Source: Lytechinus variegatus
Lineage: Eukaryota; Echinodermata; Echinoidea; Temnopleuroida; Toxopneustidae
Assembly: GCF_018143015.1 (NCBI RefSeq)
Contig: NC_054758.1
Span: 10,152,501 to 10,216,500, forward strand
DNA length: 64,000 nucleotides
Direction: 5' to 3'
In this document: piece after piece, positions 42,578 to 53,450 of the stretch
How positions within the stretch are numbered: the first letter of the stretch is position 1
How the letters are laid out: the number at the start of each line of letters is the position of its first letter
Translations under genes and position numbers: made by a program
Notes under the pieces: model-generated
What the model was told of the DNA's origin: nothing
Seen by the model: the letters and a program-made list of their open reading frames with translations, nothing else
The model's database searches: none

Positions 42578-45500
42578 GTGAGGGGATGGCGATTGTGAGA
42601 GTGGGGGATGATGCTGATCTGATGATGAGGAGGAGGATAGTGGTGTTGATGGTGGTTGTGGTGATGATGATGATGATGATGTTAAAGGAGAATGAAGCCA
42701 TTGGAACAAGATAGCTTGTGTGAAAACAGAAAAATCAAAGAAACAGATCAACAAAAGTTTGAGAAAAATCGGACAAATAATGAGAAAGTTATGAGCATTT
42801 GAATATTGCGATCACTATTGCTATGGAGATAGCAAATTGGCAATGCGACAAAGATGTGTGATGTCACTGATGAACAACTCTCCCCATTACTTTAGTATAT
42901 ATTTCACTTGAATTGCCTCTTTTATCACATCTATCCATAGATCATGTGTTCTTTCTACATGAGGGCATGTAATACATATTTTTTAAGAATACATAATGGA
43001 TAAAGAGTTTGTATCATCGTAAGAAAAAGCAAAAAGAGACATTTTGAGGGTATTTTATAGTCCACCAAAGGGAAAGTTGTTCATCAGTGACATCACACAT
43101 CCTTGTCGCATTGCCAATGGGAGGATCTCCATAGCATTAGTGATTGCAATATTCAAATGCTCATAACTTTCTCATTATTTGTCCGATTTTTCTCAAACTT
43201 TCTTTATTCTTATTCTTTGATTTTTCTGTTTCTACACAAGCCTATTTGTTCCAAAGGTTTCATTCCCCTTTAATGATGATGATGGGCGTGATGATGCTGA
43301 TGATGATGATGGTGATGATGATGATGATGATGATGATTATGTATATGGTGATGGTGGTGGTGGTAATGATGACGATCATGACAGTGATGATGGTGCTGCT
43401 GCTGATGATAGTTGTGACGCTTGTGAGAAAAAACATTGATGATTGGTAAGCGCAAAGCCTAATTTCATATATTCTTTGAAGTTTTACTTTGCAGCCCTTA
43501 ACAATTTAAACCCTTTGAGGTGATGGTGATCAGATAGCTGTGATGCCTTTGAGAAAAATGGATGATGATGGTTGTGCTTGGAAATTTCAAAGAGTTGACA
43601 CTGACATCAATAATGTCGATTCTAGATAGAGTTTTGCTATTACTATAGCAAATATATATGTGAATTTACCCTATGCAATACTGCAAGCTTGACTAATTGA
43701 TAAATATTCCACTCTTTCCTGATTCACTTCAGCTTACATGTCGATGAAGGAGAGCATGGAGTCTGCGATAGCTAATGATAGATCCACAGACGCTCTAGGA
43801 GAAGAGATCAACCATCTAAAGACGCAGCATCAGAAAGCTCTACAGACGTCTGAAGATGCCAAGCAACAATGCCAATATCCTTTTACTCTTCAATGTTCAA
43901 CTGAACACACTATTCCTTCCTTTTGTCCTGACGATTCAGTGGGCTCCTCTCTGTTTGCATGCAAATGGTGTTGTGCAAATGTCCTGTAGGAAAATGAGGA
44001 CAGCGATGGATTTCCACATATTTGAGTTGATTGGAGCAATCATAACTCTTTGTAAGATGGGACCTTGGTCTGTATACAATAAGATGGTCTAAATCTTAGA
44101 TCGTCTCACTCCATCACAGCTAAGGCCACTTGGTCTACTATCATTCAATTACTTTCAATTTTTTTTTTATATATTTGTGGCCCAATGGGCAATTTTATTT
44201 AGAACAAGAGAAAACTTTCATGTTTACAAAAGTAAAGTAGTTGTATGAATTGTACACGCAAAGGCTTCTACATACTCAATTCACAATTTAAACTCTTCCC
44301 ATTCATATCATAAATGTAACATTCATCTAAATAATATGTTTTAATTGACTTTTGTATCTGAAAAAATGAATTGTTTTTTTATTAAAATAATATATTCAAA
44401 ACATCATTTCGCTTTTCTTTGTATCCAAACAATATATTCGGTGGAGTATAATAGTAAAGCATAGGAGATGATATCCATGACTACTATCAGTTACTATCAA
44501 TGGTCTAAGTACTTTGAATCCACCCGTAACTTGGTCTAGTATTAACTTGCTCTAACTGTCATCCAGTCCGATGTCAAGACTCGGTATGGTCTAATTTTCA
44601 CTGTGTCTACCTATTATTGTTCACTTTGTCAAGTGGAAATTTGATTTTAAAAAACAGGGGTGGTATTCTGAGGTCATTTTATCTTTAAAATATTTTATTT
44701 TATCTCTTAAAATGAAATTGGTATTCTGAGATGAGATTTTATCTCTCAGATAAAATTTTAGATTTTATCTTGCGTATAAATTTTATCTTGCGTATCGACA
44801 GATGATACGCAACAGAACAATGCCTGCGTACACATACCCATCACGTATCTGGCCATTGCAACGCAGATGATGTGCTTGCGCCCATGTTACTTTGAAGAAA
44901 AAAATAAAATAAACTTAAAAGAGGGTAGAGGCTACTTCATCTCTGCGACGTTGATTTCACCAATATTCCTAGGTGTATTAACCCCAAATGGTGACATGAA
45001 AATGAAGAAAAATTATATATTTATTGAGAATAACACCTTAACATTGTTCCTGTACAATCAGAGAGTATTTCATAAGACTTTTCTTGACTAATATTGTCTT
45101 TGAAATGATGCTTGAAAAGATGCGATAAAGACTTCGAAAAAAGATGAGAGTATTGTCCTTTTGGTAAAAAGAAATCTCCGTAAAGACGCGCGAGCGTATA
45201 GTGCAAACGTATTTGAAGTCAATAAATTGACGCAATCTCACCCCTTTGCCACACCTCCTGGTGGAATGGATTTTAATTGGTTGAGTGATATGAGAGAGCT
45301 ATAAAAGCGCGTTTCTGATTGGATATTGATTAAAAAATAGGTGTGTCTTACAGAGATAAAATGAAGATGAAATGGTTCTCAGAATACCAATTCGGGGAGA
45401 TTTTAAGGGTATTTTATCTCACTGATTTTAACAGAGATAAAATATTTTATTTTATCTGAGATAAAATGGATCTCAGAATACCACCCCAGATCACCCAATC

Positions 45501-48494
45501 ATATCTAGACTGAGTGGCGATAGACCAGCAGGGCCCTGTTGCATAAAAGTAGTATTATTGAATATACTTTGCCATCCACTGGTAACTGCCATGGTTACAA
45601 TGCTATCCAGCCAGCCAATCAGAATCAAGCATTTCAGGAAAGTTACCATTAGATGGAAAAGTTGATATGATAGTAATTTTTATGCAACATGACCCAGGTT
45701 GATATTAGACACAATGGCCCGTATTCTGAAGTCGGGTTTAACTAAGGTTTAAAGTTGTAGTTTAAGTATGGATAGCCAATTGTTACGTAAATCACTTACA
45801 GTAGAGATATCATAGTTCAGCTCATTTGACTCTCAAATTATTCTAAATGGTCTAGGAAGTATAAGTAGATAAAAGTGTTCAGCATTAAAGAATCAGGAAA
45901 AAGCACAGTAAACATAAGGAACATACAATGTAAGCAAAATTTTAACATTTTTGGCTTCCCATAATTTTATTACAGACTGTCATGGTCTATTAAATGAAAC
46001 CTGACTTCAGAATACCGGCCAATGGGTATAGCCTGTAAGTGGATCGCAAATGGGCTAAATGGTAATTAGACCAAACAGTATGTACATTTAATGAACGAAG
46101 ATTAACCCTTATTAAACTGGGGGACGTGGTCAATTTGAACCCCCCCCTCAGCAAATTTCGCCACTACGCCGCTGCGCAAATTTTTTTGCACTGCGCCACT
46201 CGCTGACTTTTTACTTTACTATATAAATTGAGTTAAACGCAAAAACCTACACAAAAAACAAAGGAGGGTAAATTTCATATGCTTATTTGCATAATTGATA
46301 ATGAAATATAAGCAAGTTTTACTATGCAGTCTTGCAATTTACATCAAGCTCTACACTCCTGCAAATTTTCGCGGTGATTGCGCAATCAACGCCCCAGGAT
46401 ACATGTATGTTTCTGTTTCTGTTTGTTTCTGTTTGTGGTAACTCCCGTAGGAACTCGGCAGGACAGCATTTTTGCTGATACAGGTAGACGCCAAGCTGGT
46501 ATATAACCAATTACCTATGAAACATTTTACGTCTAGGTTAATCAGTCATAGTGGCTGACGTTATAGACGACAGATATCACTCTCGGGCATTTTTATCAAA
46601 GTGGAGGCAATGGCAGAGTTGGGATTTAAACTCACAACCTTGCGATTATGAGTCCAATGCTCTAACCACTGGACCACATGACCCGTGATGTTGGTTGTGG
46701 ATTGAGAACAAAGGGGAAGTAGATAAAGTGGGTGAAGAAGAAGTGGCAGTTGGCACTCTGTTTTGATGCTTAGCAATTGAGCTTGGATATTCCTGTTGGA
46801 ATGCTCCCAAGGGAGCGGAGGAAATGCATGCATTGTTATGTTGGCAGGCAAGGGGGCTGTTTCATAAAGCTGTTCGTAAGTTAAGAGTGACTTTAAGAAG
46901 GACTGGTGAACCTTTCTTACGTACTTAATCATCGCCAGGGGTGTACCATTTACCAAAAGGAAGGATCACCATTCATTCTTAAAGTCGCTTTTATCTTACA
47001 AAGAGCTTTATGAAACACCCACCAGGATCCGATGATCAGGATAATAACTTCTAGAGACATTGTTGTGATGTTTTAAGCACTATGTAACATCCGAATATAT
47101 TGGTCCTTAATTGCAAGGTTCTTATCTCACAGCATTGAAAGAAGAATGTGATCAGATGCATGCCAGGCAGGAACAGTTGAGTCAGAAGCGAGAGGTGGTT
47201 AAAGAAGATACGACGCAAGTTCTTCCTAAAACAAGGTAAATGTACAGAATGAAACAAAACCAAGCATGCGCAGAACAATACTGTTCATCTAGGTCTAAGG
47301 TAGTCAGGTATTTCACTCAACTGCGGACTGCTCCAGGTAGCATATATTCATGTTACTGACCCCATTCTGTGCTGCCAGAAGGAGATTGTTCGTCGGTTTT
47401 TTGTTCTAATATATATTTTTTCGATCTAGCTTTCTGTTCATTCATGTGATTTTACTCCAATGATTGCTTGTCCAAAAGCTTGAACAGTATGTCAGTTTTT
47501 AAGGCTATTTTCAAATTTTACAGTGAGGGCAACGTGGTCTAGTGGTAACGACTCCCGTCTTTCAATCAGAGGGACGTGGGTTTGAATCCCAGTCGTGGCG
47601 TGTTTTTCTTCAGCGAGAAATTTACCCACATTGTACTGCACTCAACCCAGGTTAGGTGACTGGGTACTCTGTAGGATTAATTCAATGAATGTACCAAGTG
47701 CCTTTAGCAGCTGGAGCTAAAGCTGGGGTAATATAGTGCGCCATTGAATAGGCAACTAGATAATTGGCACCTTATAGATGCTATATATCATTATTATTAT
47801 TATATGATTACATGCAGTAAGCATGGTAGGTATTGTATAGCTCTGCATTCTCTGTATATTATAAAGTAAAACAAGCCTGCCAGATCCACTTTCACATGAT
47901 TACTTAATTTCTCTTTATTTGATTGTTTCAGATATAATGTGAGCTTGTATAGCTGCATCACCGGCATCAAGTGGGATTATGACTGCAAACCAGATGAAAT
48001 CAAAGGATGTATCCTTTATCATTGATAACGATGAGGATTAGAATGATGATGATGACTATGATCATGATAGTGATGATGATGGTGGTGGTGGTGATGATGA
48101 TGACTATGATGATGATGTTAATGATGATGATGGTGATGATAATGATGATGACTATGATGATGATGGCGATAATGGCGATGATAATGATGACGATAATGAT
48201 GATGATGCTATTGGAGGTGGTGATACTGATGATAATAATGATAATTATCAGAATAATATTTTTCAAAGGTTGAATAATCAGTGAGGTGTAACAATCATTG
48301 AGCTTTCAAGTTTTGACAGGCTTTGAGTTTTTACTGTAAAATATTGAACTTCCTTGACGATTACTTTCCTGAAATCAGATGTGAGCACTTCAAAGGACGT
48401 GAGACCGTTCTCCCTAGATCGCAAACAACACTCCAAATTCTTCACCACAAATTACCTGTGGGACCTGGTCGAAGCAGCGATGGAAGCAAAATGA
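42391..48494 (+). CDS. SPC24: Kinetochore protein Spc24, complete, 5 exons
   Basis: Spc24 pairs with Spc25 to form the kinetochore-proximal end of the Ndc80 complex, which links chromosomes to spindle microtubules. Exons: 42391-42577, 43733-43874, 47131-47235, 47932-48008, 48379-48494. The total is 627 bases, 208 residues; vertebrate Spc24 is about 200. The N-terminal and central parts are helical/coiled coil (MPSIDGIVDYLLQGQLETAM, then KESMESAIANDRSTDALGEE, and CDQMHARQEQLSQKREVVKE). The C-terminal globular (RWD-like) part is diagnostic: KEDTTQVLP, GIKWDYDCKPDEIKG and FFTTNYLWDLVEAA match the vertebrate EDTT, KIEWDYECEP..VKG and DYLWSLV landmarks in order. Introns 1 and 3 are ordinary GT-AG. 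Introns 2 and 4 carry U12-type signals, and only that reading keeps the frame. The start is the first ATG, with A at -3. Confidence 0.94.
42620..42681 (+). repeat. GAT-type microsatellite
   Basis: Impure GATGAT/GGTGGT run in SPC24 intron 1. MITE M6 is inserted at its end, and GATGATGAT resumes after it at 43274-43400. Confidence 0.8.
42682..43273. mobile_element. TTAA-flanked MITE M6 in SPC24 intron 1
   Basis: TTAA edges, AGGAGAATGAAGCCATTGG and AAGGTTTCATTCCCCT termini. It is nearly identical to M5, and the same GAT repeat flanks it on both sides. Confidence 0.88.
43274..43410 (+). repeat. GAT-type microsatellite (continuation)
   Basis: TGATGATGATG tract continuing the one at 42620 after the MITE. 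Confidence 0.8.
43733..43874 (+). CDS. SPC24: SPC24 exon 2 (ends at an AT-AC donor)
   Basis: Acceptor CACTTCAG, phase 1. It reads YMSMKESMESAIANDRSTDA then LGEEINHLKTQHQKALQTSE and DAKQQC. There is no usable GT donor. The exon ends at CA|ATATCCTTTT, a perfect U12-type AT-AC donor, in phase 2. Confidence 0.85.
44657..45487. mobile_element. Long fold-back MITE with GGGGTGGTATTCTGAG termini
   Basis: Starts GGGGTGGTATTCTGAGGTC, ends CTCAGAATACCACCCC, with ATTTTATCTC/GAGATAAAAT blocks repeated near both ends. 831 bp, non-coding. Confidence 0.8.
45531..45697. mobile_element. Fold-back MITE with CCTGTTGCATAAAA termini
   Basis: GGGCCCTGTTGCATAAAAGT against TTTTTATGCAACATGACCC. An AGCCAATCAGAATCAAG core lies near the middle. 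Confidence 0.75.
45716..46020. mobile_element. Fold-back MITE with GGCCCGTATTCTGAAGTC termini
   Basis: GGCCCGTATTCTGAAGTCGGG at the left pairs with CTGACTTCAGAATACCGGCC at the right. Related to 53961-54269. Confidence 0.78.
46613..46685 (-). mobile_element. tRNA-like SINE head (antisense)
   Basis: On the reverse strand GTGGTCCAGTGGTTAGAGCA, a loop, and a decayed B box (GTGAGTTTAAATCCC) are visible. A body was not delimited. Confidence 0.5.
46852..47021. mobile_element. MITE with GGGCTGTTTCATAAAGCTGTTC termini, copy 1
   Basis: GGCTGTTTCATAAAGCTG at the left and AGAGCTTTATGAAACACCC at the right. Related copies lie at 51533 and 53281. It ends about 110 bp before the SPC24 AT-AC acceptor. Confidence 0.78.
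47131..47235 (+). CDS. SPC24: SPC24 exon 3
   Basis: Begins after CTCAC (AT-AC acceptor). It reads ALKEECDQMHARQEQLSQKR then EVVKEDTTQVLPKT. Donor AG|GTAAAT, phase 2. KEDTT marks the end of the coiled coil before the globular domain. Confidence 0.88.
47526..47804 (+). mobile_element. tRNA-derived SINE in SPC24 intron 3
   Basis: Head ACGTGGTCTAGTGGTAACG and B box GGTTTGAATCCCAGTCG. The body CTTCAGCGAGAAATTTACCC and AGCTGGAGCTAAAGCTGGGG leads to a TATTATTATTAT tail. Confidence 0.8.
47932..48008 (+). CDS. SPC24: SPC24 exon 4
   Basis: Acceptor TGTTTCAG. It reads YNVSLYSCITGIKWDYDCKP then DEIKG. It ends GGA T|GTATCCTTT, a perfect U12-type GT donor, in phase 1. Confidence 0.9.
48009..48378 (+). 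other. SPC24: U12-type GT-AG intron of SPC24
   Basis: Donor GTATCCTTT at 48009-48017. Branch consensus TTCCTTGAC at 48350-48358 matches fully. AG at 48377-48378, 21 bases past the branch adenosine. No separate polypyrimidine tract is needed. The body is mostly a GAT microsatellite. Confidence 0.88.
48030..48250 (+). repeat. GAT/ATG trinucleotide microsatellite
   Basis: Impure (GAT)n within SPC24 intron 4. It produces spurious poly-Met and poly-Ile frames on both strands. Confidence 0.88.
48379..48494 (+). CDS. SPC24: SPC24 exon 5 and stop
   Basis: Reads VSTSKDVRPFSLDRKQHSKF then FTTNYLWDLVEAAMEAK and TGA. The NYLWDLV ending is the conserved C-terminal helix of Spc24. Confidence 0.92.
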
Positions 48495-48768
48495 TTACTT
48501 GATGGGGGGAGATTATAGAGTGAAGTCCCCCATTCTGGGATATGGAAGAAAAGAAAAACTTTACGGTATTTGGGAAGAACAAAGACTTCACAGAATTCAT
48601 GGTAAACACAATAGACCAGCTCTGAGTTCTGTCATGGGCAAGTTTTCTTAAATGACCTTCCCTCTTTTCCACGTAGCATTGGCAAATTTCCAAGTAAGTT
48701 ATTATGTAAGCCTGCCTGACATAGCGGCATTTAGAAAATGAATAGACCAGCCTGGGTTCGTATAGACC

Positions 48769-48916
48769 GGGGTCCCATTTCATAATACATGTTATAATAA
48801 CAAATTCATGATTTCTGCAACAAATTTTCTAACAGCCAATCAGAATGAAGGATTTCAGTAGCTTTTAACTGTTATTGCAAATTTGTTGCTATGTCAAGTT
48901 TTATGAAATGGACCCC
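48769..48916. mobile_element. Fold-back MITE with GGGGTCCCATTTCATAA termini
   Basis: GGGGTCCCATTTCATAATAC pairs with GTTTTATGAAATGGACCCC. Core AGCCAATCAGAATGAAGG. It lies in or just past the SPC24 3' UTR. Confidence 0.82.
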
Positions 48917-49039
48917 AGGGGCCTGTAACACAAAGGTTAGCAATGAATCATACGCCTGATTTTTACGATTGATTGTACATTGTAGTCAATGGAATCAATC
49001 ATAGAAAAATGTGCTACGATCATTGTGTTACGGGCCCAA
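48917..49039. mobile_element. Fold-back MITE with GGGGCCTGTAACACAAAGG termini
   Basis: GGCCTGTAACACAAAGG against ATTGTGTTACGGGCCC, with complementary ATTGATTGTACATTG and CAATGGAATCAATC inside. It abuts the previous MITE head to tail. Confidence 0.8.
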
Positions 49040-49192
49040 GGTGACTAGAAAAACACATCAATGAACTTTTCATTAGGTTGATCTTTTGCATCTATGTTGA
49101 ATGTATCATTAGCATGTTGCTATTACAATGTACTCGGCCGACTATTCAATACCAGTATCTAATGGACGTGTTGTTGCTTTCAAGTTGATCTA

Positions 49193-49198
49193 AATAAA
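49193..49198 (+). promoter_or_regulatory. Possible SPC24 poly(A) signal
   Basis: First AATAAA well downstream of the SPC24 stop. The two MITEs between would be in the 3' UTR. Weak support. Confidence 0.25.
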
Positions 49199-49369
49199 AA
49201 GCACAATTTAAAAGAGTATATATGAATAATTATGACATCGAAGTTGGTGCTTGTCTCATTAAATATCAAACCATCATGCCATTTGAGTACTAATGACCAT
49301 CTGATAATGGAAAATACAAACTGGTCTAGTGAAATCATGGCTTTAAGACCCCTAAAAATGAATTATGGA

Positions 49370-50423
49370 TTTCAAAGCGAAATCCAATCATCCGAAATCG
49401 TACATCAGTAGAAATACTGATTAAACCGCTTTTATGAAATTTCCTCTGGCGACACTTGCTCTGATGGAAAATCTTCATGTTAAACCAAATAGAAGTTAAC
49501 CTCCTAAACTAAATAAGCCCTAATCCTTATATGTACATTGTTCTGAACCCAAAACTATATAACAATCCTAACTCTGACCTTATGCCCTATGAGATATTCA
49601 AATCGAAGCAAATGTCGCCAGAGCAAGTGTTGTATCACTGATTAAACCTGGCAGTGTTGAGCATGTGAAAGGGAAGCTTTATCTGCAGAAGTGCAGTGTA
49701 TATACATGTAGAACCTTATGTTTTTATAAGATTTTTCTCTATTCATTATGGCTTTATCTTATATTTTGTATTTATCACTGTGAAACATGGAATATAATGT
49801 TTATATCATTGAAGAACACAGAATATGCATTGAAAAAATGGATTTGATTTAAAATAGATGCTTGTTCGGATAAATGGCATAACAGCTCTGCAATTTGATG
49901 TTCAGCCTAAAGTAGTCCTCTCAAAGTTGGGATTTTCTCCAAACATATACAAGTACATGAAATTATATTTTGTACAAAATTTAAAGAGTAGCAGAGTGCT
50001 TGGAGAACAGTTATCAGAACTGCAGTGGTTATCCTGGATAATATTATAATTAGTATTATTGTTCCATGTCTCAATGCTATCAGGTAGCATTGAATATAAT
50101 TAGAAAATGAAAATTGTACTGGAACAAACTGATATATTTTGGAAGAACTTATTAATTTATTCAGAAATGAGTTGCTTTGACATTAAGAGCCTTACCCCTA
50201 CATGTATGTACAGTTTGTATAGTGTATATTGAATTTATTATAATAAAAACATGTATATTGAATGAAATGTATGTACATTACTTTGATAGAACTCCTGTTT
50301 TCATTACAAATGTTTAGATATTAGTCAACCCCTCCTACCGTATTAATTCTTCCTTTTCTATAACTTATTAACAGTCTTGTTTTCATCTAATCACAATTTC
50401 ACTTATTTCACAAGTTGACCTAT
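49370..50423. other. AT-rich interval, with a possible small fold-back at 49440-49635
   Basis: CTCTGGCGACACTTGCTCTG and TCGCCAGAGCAAGTGTTG suggest a small MITE, flanked by ACTGATTAAACC words on both sides. The rest holds nothing recognised. Confidence 0.35.
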
Positions 50424-50869
50424 AGGCAGAGCTCTACCTACAGTTACTGCAACACACTTATTGGGCAAGAAAATACCATGCACATGTGTATAAAATTTGC
50501 CAGATAAGTGTGTCGCAGTTTTATTGCTAAAATCTAAAAATGAATGCTGTGAGATTGCAATGGACAGAGAAAGATGGAAAACCATGACATCCAAACTCTT
50601 TAAAGAGGAGGAACACTGGTAATATAAGGTAGGGGATCAAGCTGCTTGCAAGTGACATCACAAAACAAAAGTTAAAAAATCATAACTGTCATTCTTAGAT
50701 GGAATCTTTGCAGTACCTAGGTGAATATATTGCAATACATGTATTTTGATGTATAGATAGACTTCTCCTCCAACTGAGTGTGGGAGGGGAAGGTGAGGGG
50801 GGTGGGGTGAAGGAAGGGTAAAGGAAGCCATATCATGGACTAGAAAACAAAAGTAAGGTGAGAAAGAAT

Positions 50870-51420
50870 AAATGAAAGGAAAGAAAAGGGGAAGAGAAAG
50901 TAAGAGAGATGAACATGAAGATAACAGGAGAGAGAGATAGATGGATAGAGAGAGGAGGGAAATATTGAATAAGAGGCGAGAGCCAAATAATGAACTAGAA
51001 AACAAATTAACATGGGAAAGAATAATGAAAGGAAAGAAAAGGGGAAGAGAAAGTAAGAGAGATGAACATGAAGATAACAGGAGAGAGAGATAGATGGATA
51101 GAGAGAGGAGGGAAATATTGAATAAGAGGCGAGAGCCAAATAATGAACTAGAAAACAAATTAACATGGGAAAGAATAATGAAAGGAAAGAAAAGGGGAAG
51201 AGAAAGTAAGAGAGATGAACATGAAGATAACAGGAGAGAGAGATAGATGGATAGAGAGAGGAGGGAAATATTAAATCAGAGGCGAGAGCCAAATAATGGA
51301 CTAGAAAACAAATTAACATGGGAAAGAATAATGAAAGGAAAGAAAAGGGGAAGAGAAAGTAAGAGAGATGAACATGAAGATAACAGGAGAGAGAGATAAA
51401 GATGGATGGATAGAGAGAAA
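50870..51420 (+). repeat. ~153-bp purine-rich tandem repeat, unit 1
   Basis: ATGAAAGGAAAGAAAAGGGG recurs at 50872, 51024, 51178 and 51331, giving periods of 152-154 bp. Units share CATGAAGATAACAGGAGAG. Confidence 0.88.
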
Positions 51421-51532
51421 ATCCTCATTTGGAAAGCTATCCTTTTTATTTTTTGATCAGGTAGAAAAATCCCGTAGTATGTAAAAAGCATTCCGAGCAC
51501 ACAAGAGTATATCTGTTATCTGACCCTGACCA

Positions 51533-51697
51533 GGGGGCCGTTTCATAAAGCTTTTCGCAAGTTAAGAGCAACTTTAAGAACGACTGGTGATCCTTTCTTA
51601 CGCACTAAAACATCACCAATGAATTTACCAAAAGAAAGGATAACCAGTCATTCTCAAAGTCACTCTTAACTTACGAACAGCTTTATGAAACACCCAC
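51533..51697. mobile_element. MITE with GGGGGCCGTTTCATAAAGC termini, copy 2
   Basis: Pairs with CAGCTTTATGAAACACCC. It lies inside duplication unit 1. Confidence 0.78.
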
Positions 51698-51719
51698 CAG
51701 AGGAGCTTAGTCACAAATA

Positions 51720-52060
51720 TCTCTCCATACATATCTGTATCTCTCTCTCTACCCATTTCTCTCCTCTCTCTCACTCTATCTCTCCAACTTTATAACTCAG
51801 TATATCCCACTTGATCTCTTTTCTCGCAATCCCTCTATCTACTGTTCTACAGTATCTCTATCTATCCATCTCTTTAATATCTCTCTAGAGCTCTCTCTCT
51901 TGATCTCTCTATACCCTCCTAAATATCTATCCATCCATCTATCAATGGATCTATCCATCCATCCATCTATCTATCCATCTATCTCTCTATTTATCTATCT
52001 TATCTCTATCCATCTATCTATCTCTCTCTCTCTCCATTCATCTATATATCTATCTCCATG
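51720..52060 (+). repeat. TCTATC/CTCTCT pyrimidine-rich microsatellite
   Basis: Impure TCTA/TCCA and TCTC repeats. The counterpart in unit 2 is at 53470-53750. Confidence 0.8.
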
Positions 52061-52619
52061 CCTATACATCTCTTTCTAGCCTCCCTCTTCCTACTCTCAG
52101 CTTGTAGCTACATTCTGCACTCGTGTTCATTCCGACATTTTCAATATTTCGAGCTAGATTGTTTTTTGGTTTGAATTTCCAGGCAGAGCTCTACCTACAG
52201 TTACTGCAACACACTTATTGGGCAAGAAAATACCATGTACATGTGTATAAAATTTGCCAGATAAGTGTGTTGCAGTTTTATTGCTAAAATCTAAAAATGA
52301 ATGCTGTGAGATTGCAATGGACAGAGAAAGATGGAAAACCATGACATCCAAACTCTTTAAAGAGGAGGAACACTGGTAATATAAGGTAGGGGATCAAGCT
52401 GCTTGCAAGTGACATCACAAAACAAAAATTAAAAAATCATAACTGTCATTCTTAGATGGAATCTTTGCAGTACCTAGGTGAATATATTGCAATACATGTA
52501 TTTTGATGTATAGATAGACTTCTCCAACTGAGTGTGGGAGGGGAAGGTGAGGGGGGTGGGGTGAAGGAAGGGTAAAGGAAGCCATATCATGGACTAGAAA
52601 ACAAAAGTAAGGTGAGAAA

Positions 52620-53160
52620 GAACAAATGAAAGGAAAGAAAAGGGGAAGAGAAAGTAAGAGAGATGAACATGAAGATAACAGGAGAGATAGATGGATAGAG
52701 AGAGGAGGGAAATATTAAATCAGAGGCGAGAGCCAAATAATGGACTAGAAAACAAATTAACATGGGAAAGAATAATGAAAGGAAAGAAAAGGGGAAGAGA
52801 AAGTAAGAGAGATGAACATGAAGGTAACAGGAGAGAGAGATAGATGGATAGAGAGAGGAGGGAAATATTGAATAAGAGGCGAGAGCCAAATAATGAACTA
52901 GACAACAAATTAACATGGGAAAGAATAATGAAAGGAAAGAAAAGGGGAAGAGAAAGTAAGAGAGATGAACATGAAGATAACAGGAGAGAGAGATAGATGG
53001 ATAGAGAGAGGAGGGAAATATTAAATCAGAGGCGAGAGCCAAATAATGGACTAGAAAACAAATTAACATGGGAAAGAATAATGAAAGGAAAGAAAAGGGG
53101 AAGAGAAAGTAAGAGAGATGAACATGAAGATAACAGGAGAGAGAGAAAAAGATGGATGGA
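52620..53160 (+). repeat. ~153-bp purine-rich tandem repeat, unit 2
   Basis: Four copies matching the array in unit 1, each with small private changes (for example GAAGGTAACAGG in one). Confidence 0.88.
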
Positions 53161-53280
53161 TAGAGAAAATGCTCATTTGGAAATCTATCCTTTGTATTTT
53201 TTTTTCAGGTAGAAAAATCCTGTAATATGTAAAAAGCATTCCGAGCACACGAGAGTATATCTGTTATCTGACCCTGACCA

Positions 53281-53450
53281 GGGGGCCGTTTCATAAAGCT
53301 GTTCACAAGTTAAGAGCGACTTTAAGAACGACTGGTGATCCTTTCTTACGCGCTAAACCATCACCAATGAATTTACCATTTACCACAAGAAAGGATAACC
53401 AGTCGGCTTTAAAGTTGCTCTTAACTTACGAACAGCTTTATGAAACACCC
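53281..53450. mobile_element. MITE with GGGGGCCGTTTCATAAAGC termini, copy 3
   Basis: Copy of 51533-51697 carried by the duplication. Confidence 0.78.

Larger units (their letters stand above)
43875..47130 (+). other. SPC24: U12-type AT-AC intron of SPC24
   Basis: Donor ATATCCTTTT at 43875-43884. Branch-site match TCCTTAAT at 47104-47111. End CTCAC at 47130, 20 bases beyond the likely branch adenosine. Joining here gives CA+A = Gln, then ALKEECDQM, in frame. The 3.3-kb intron carries several MITEs. Confidence 0.82.

Noticed and set aside
43733..43989. SPC24 exon 2 read through to 43989 as a terminal exon
   Set aside because: The extra residues have no Spc24 character, and the conserved globular domain continues from 47131 in frame once the AT-AC intron is removed.
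44090..46110. One large composite element flanked by GGTCTAAT words
   Set aside because: The words occur on both sides of several MITEs, but I could not define matching termini; kept only as a remark under the fold-back finding.
47131..47132. Ordinary AG acceptor two bases further for SPC24 exon 3
   Set aside because: It would need a phase-1 donor in exon 2. The only candidates (GTTCAA, GTCCTG, GTGGGC) are poor, whereas the U12 pair fits the frame.
50658..53248. Reverse-strand frames of about 160 residues with internal repeats (FLVHYLALAS, SLYPSISLSCYLHV)
   Set aside because: They follow the 153-bp purine-rich tandem array exactly and look membrane-like only because pyrimidine-rich DNA encodes Ser, Leu and Phe.
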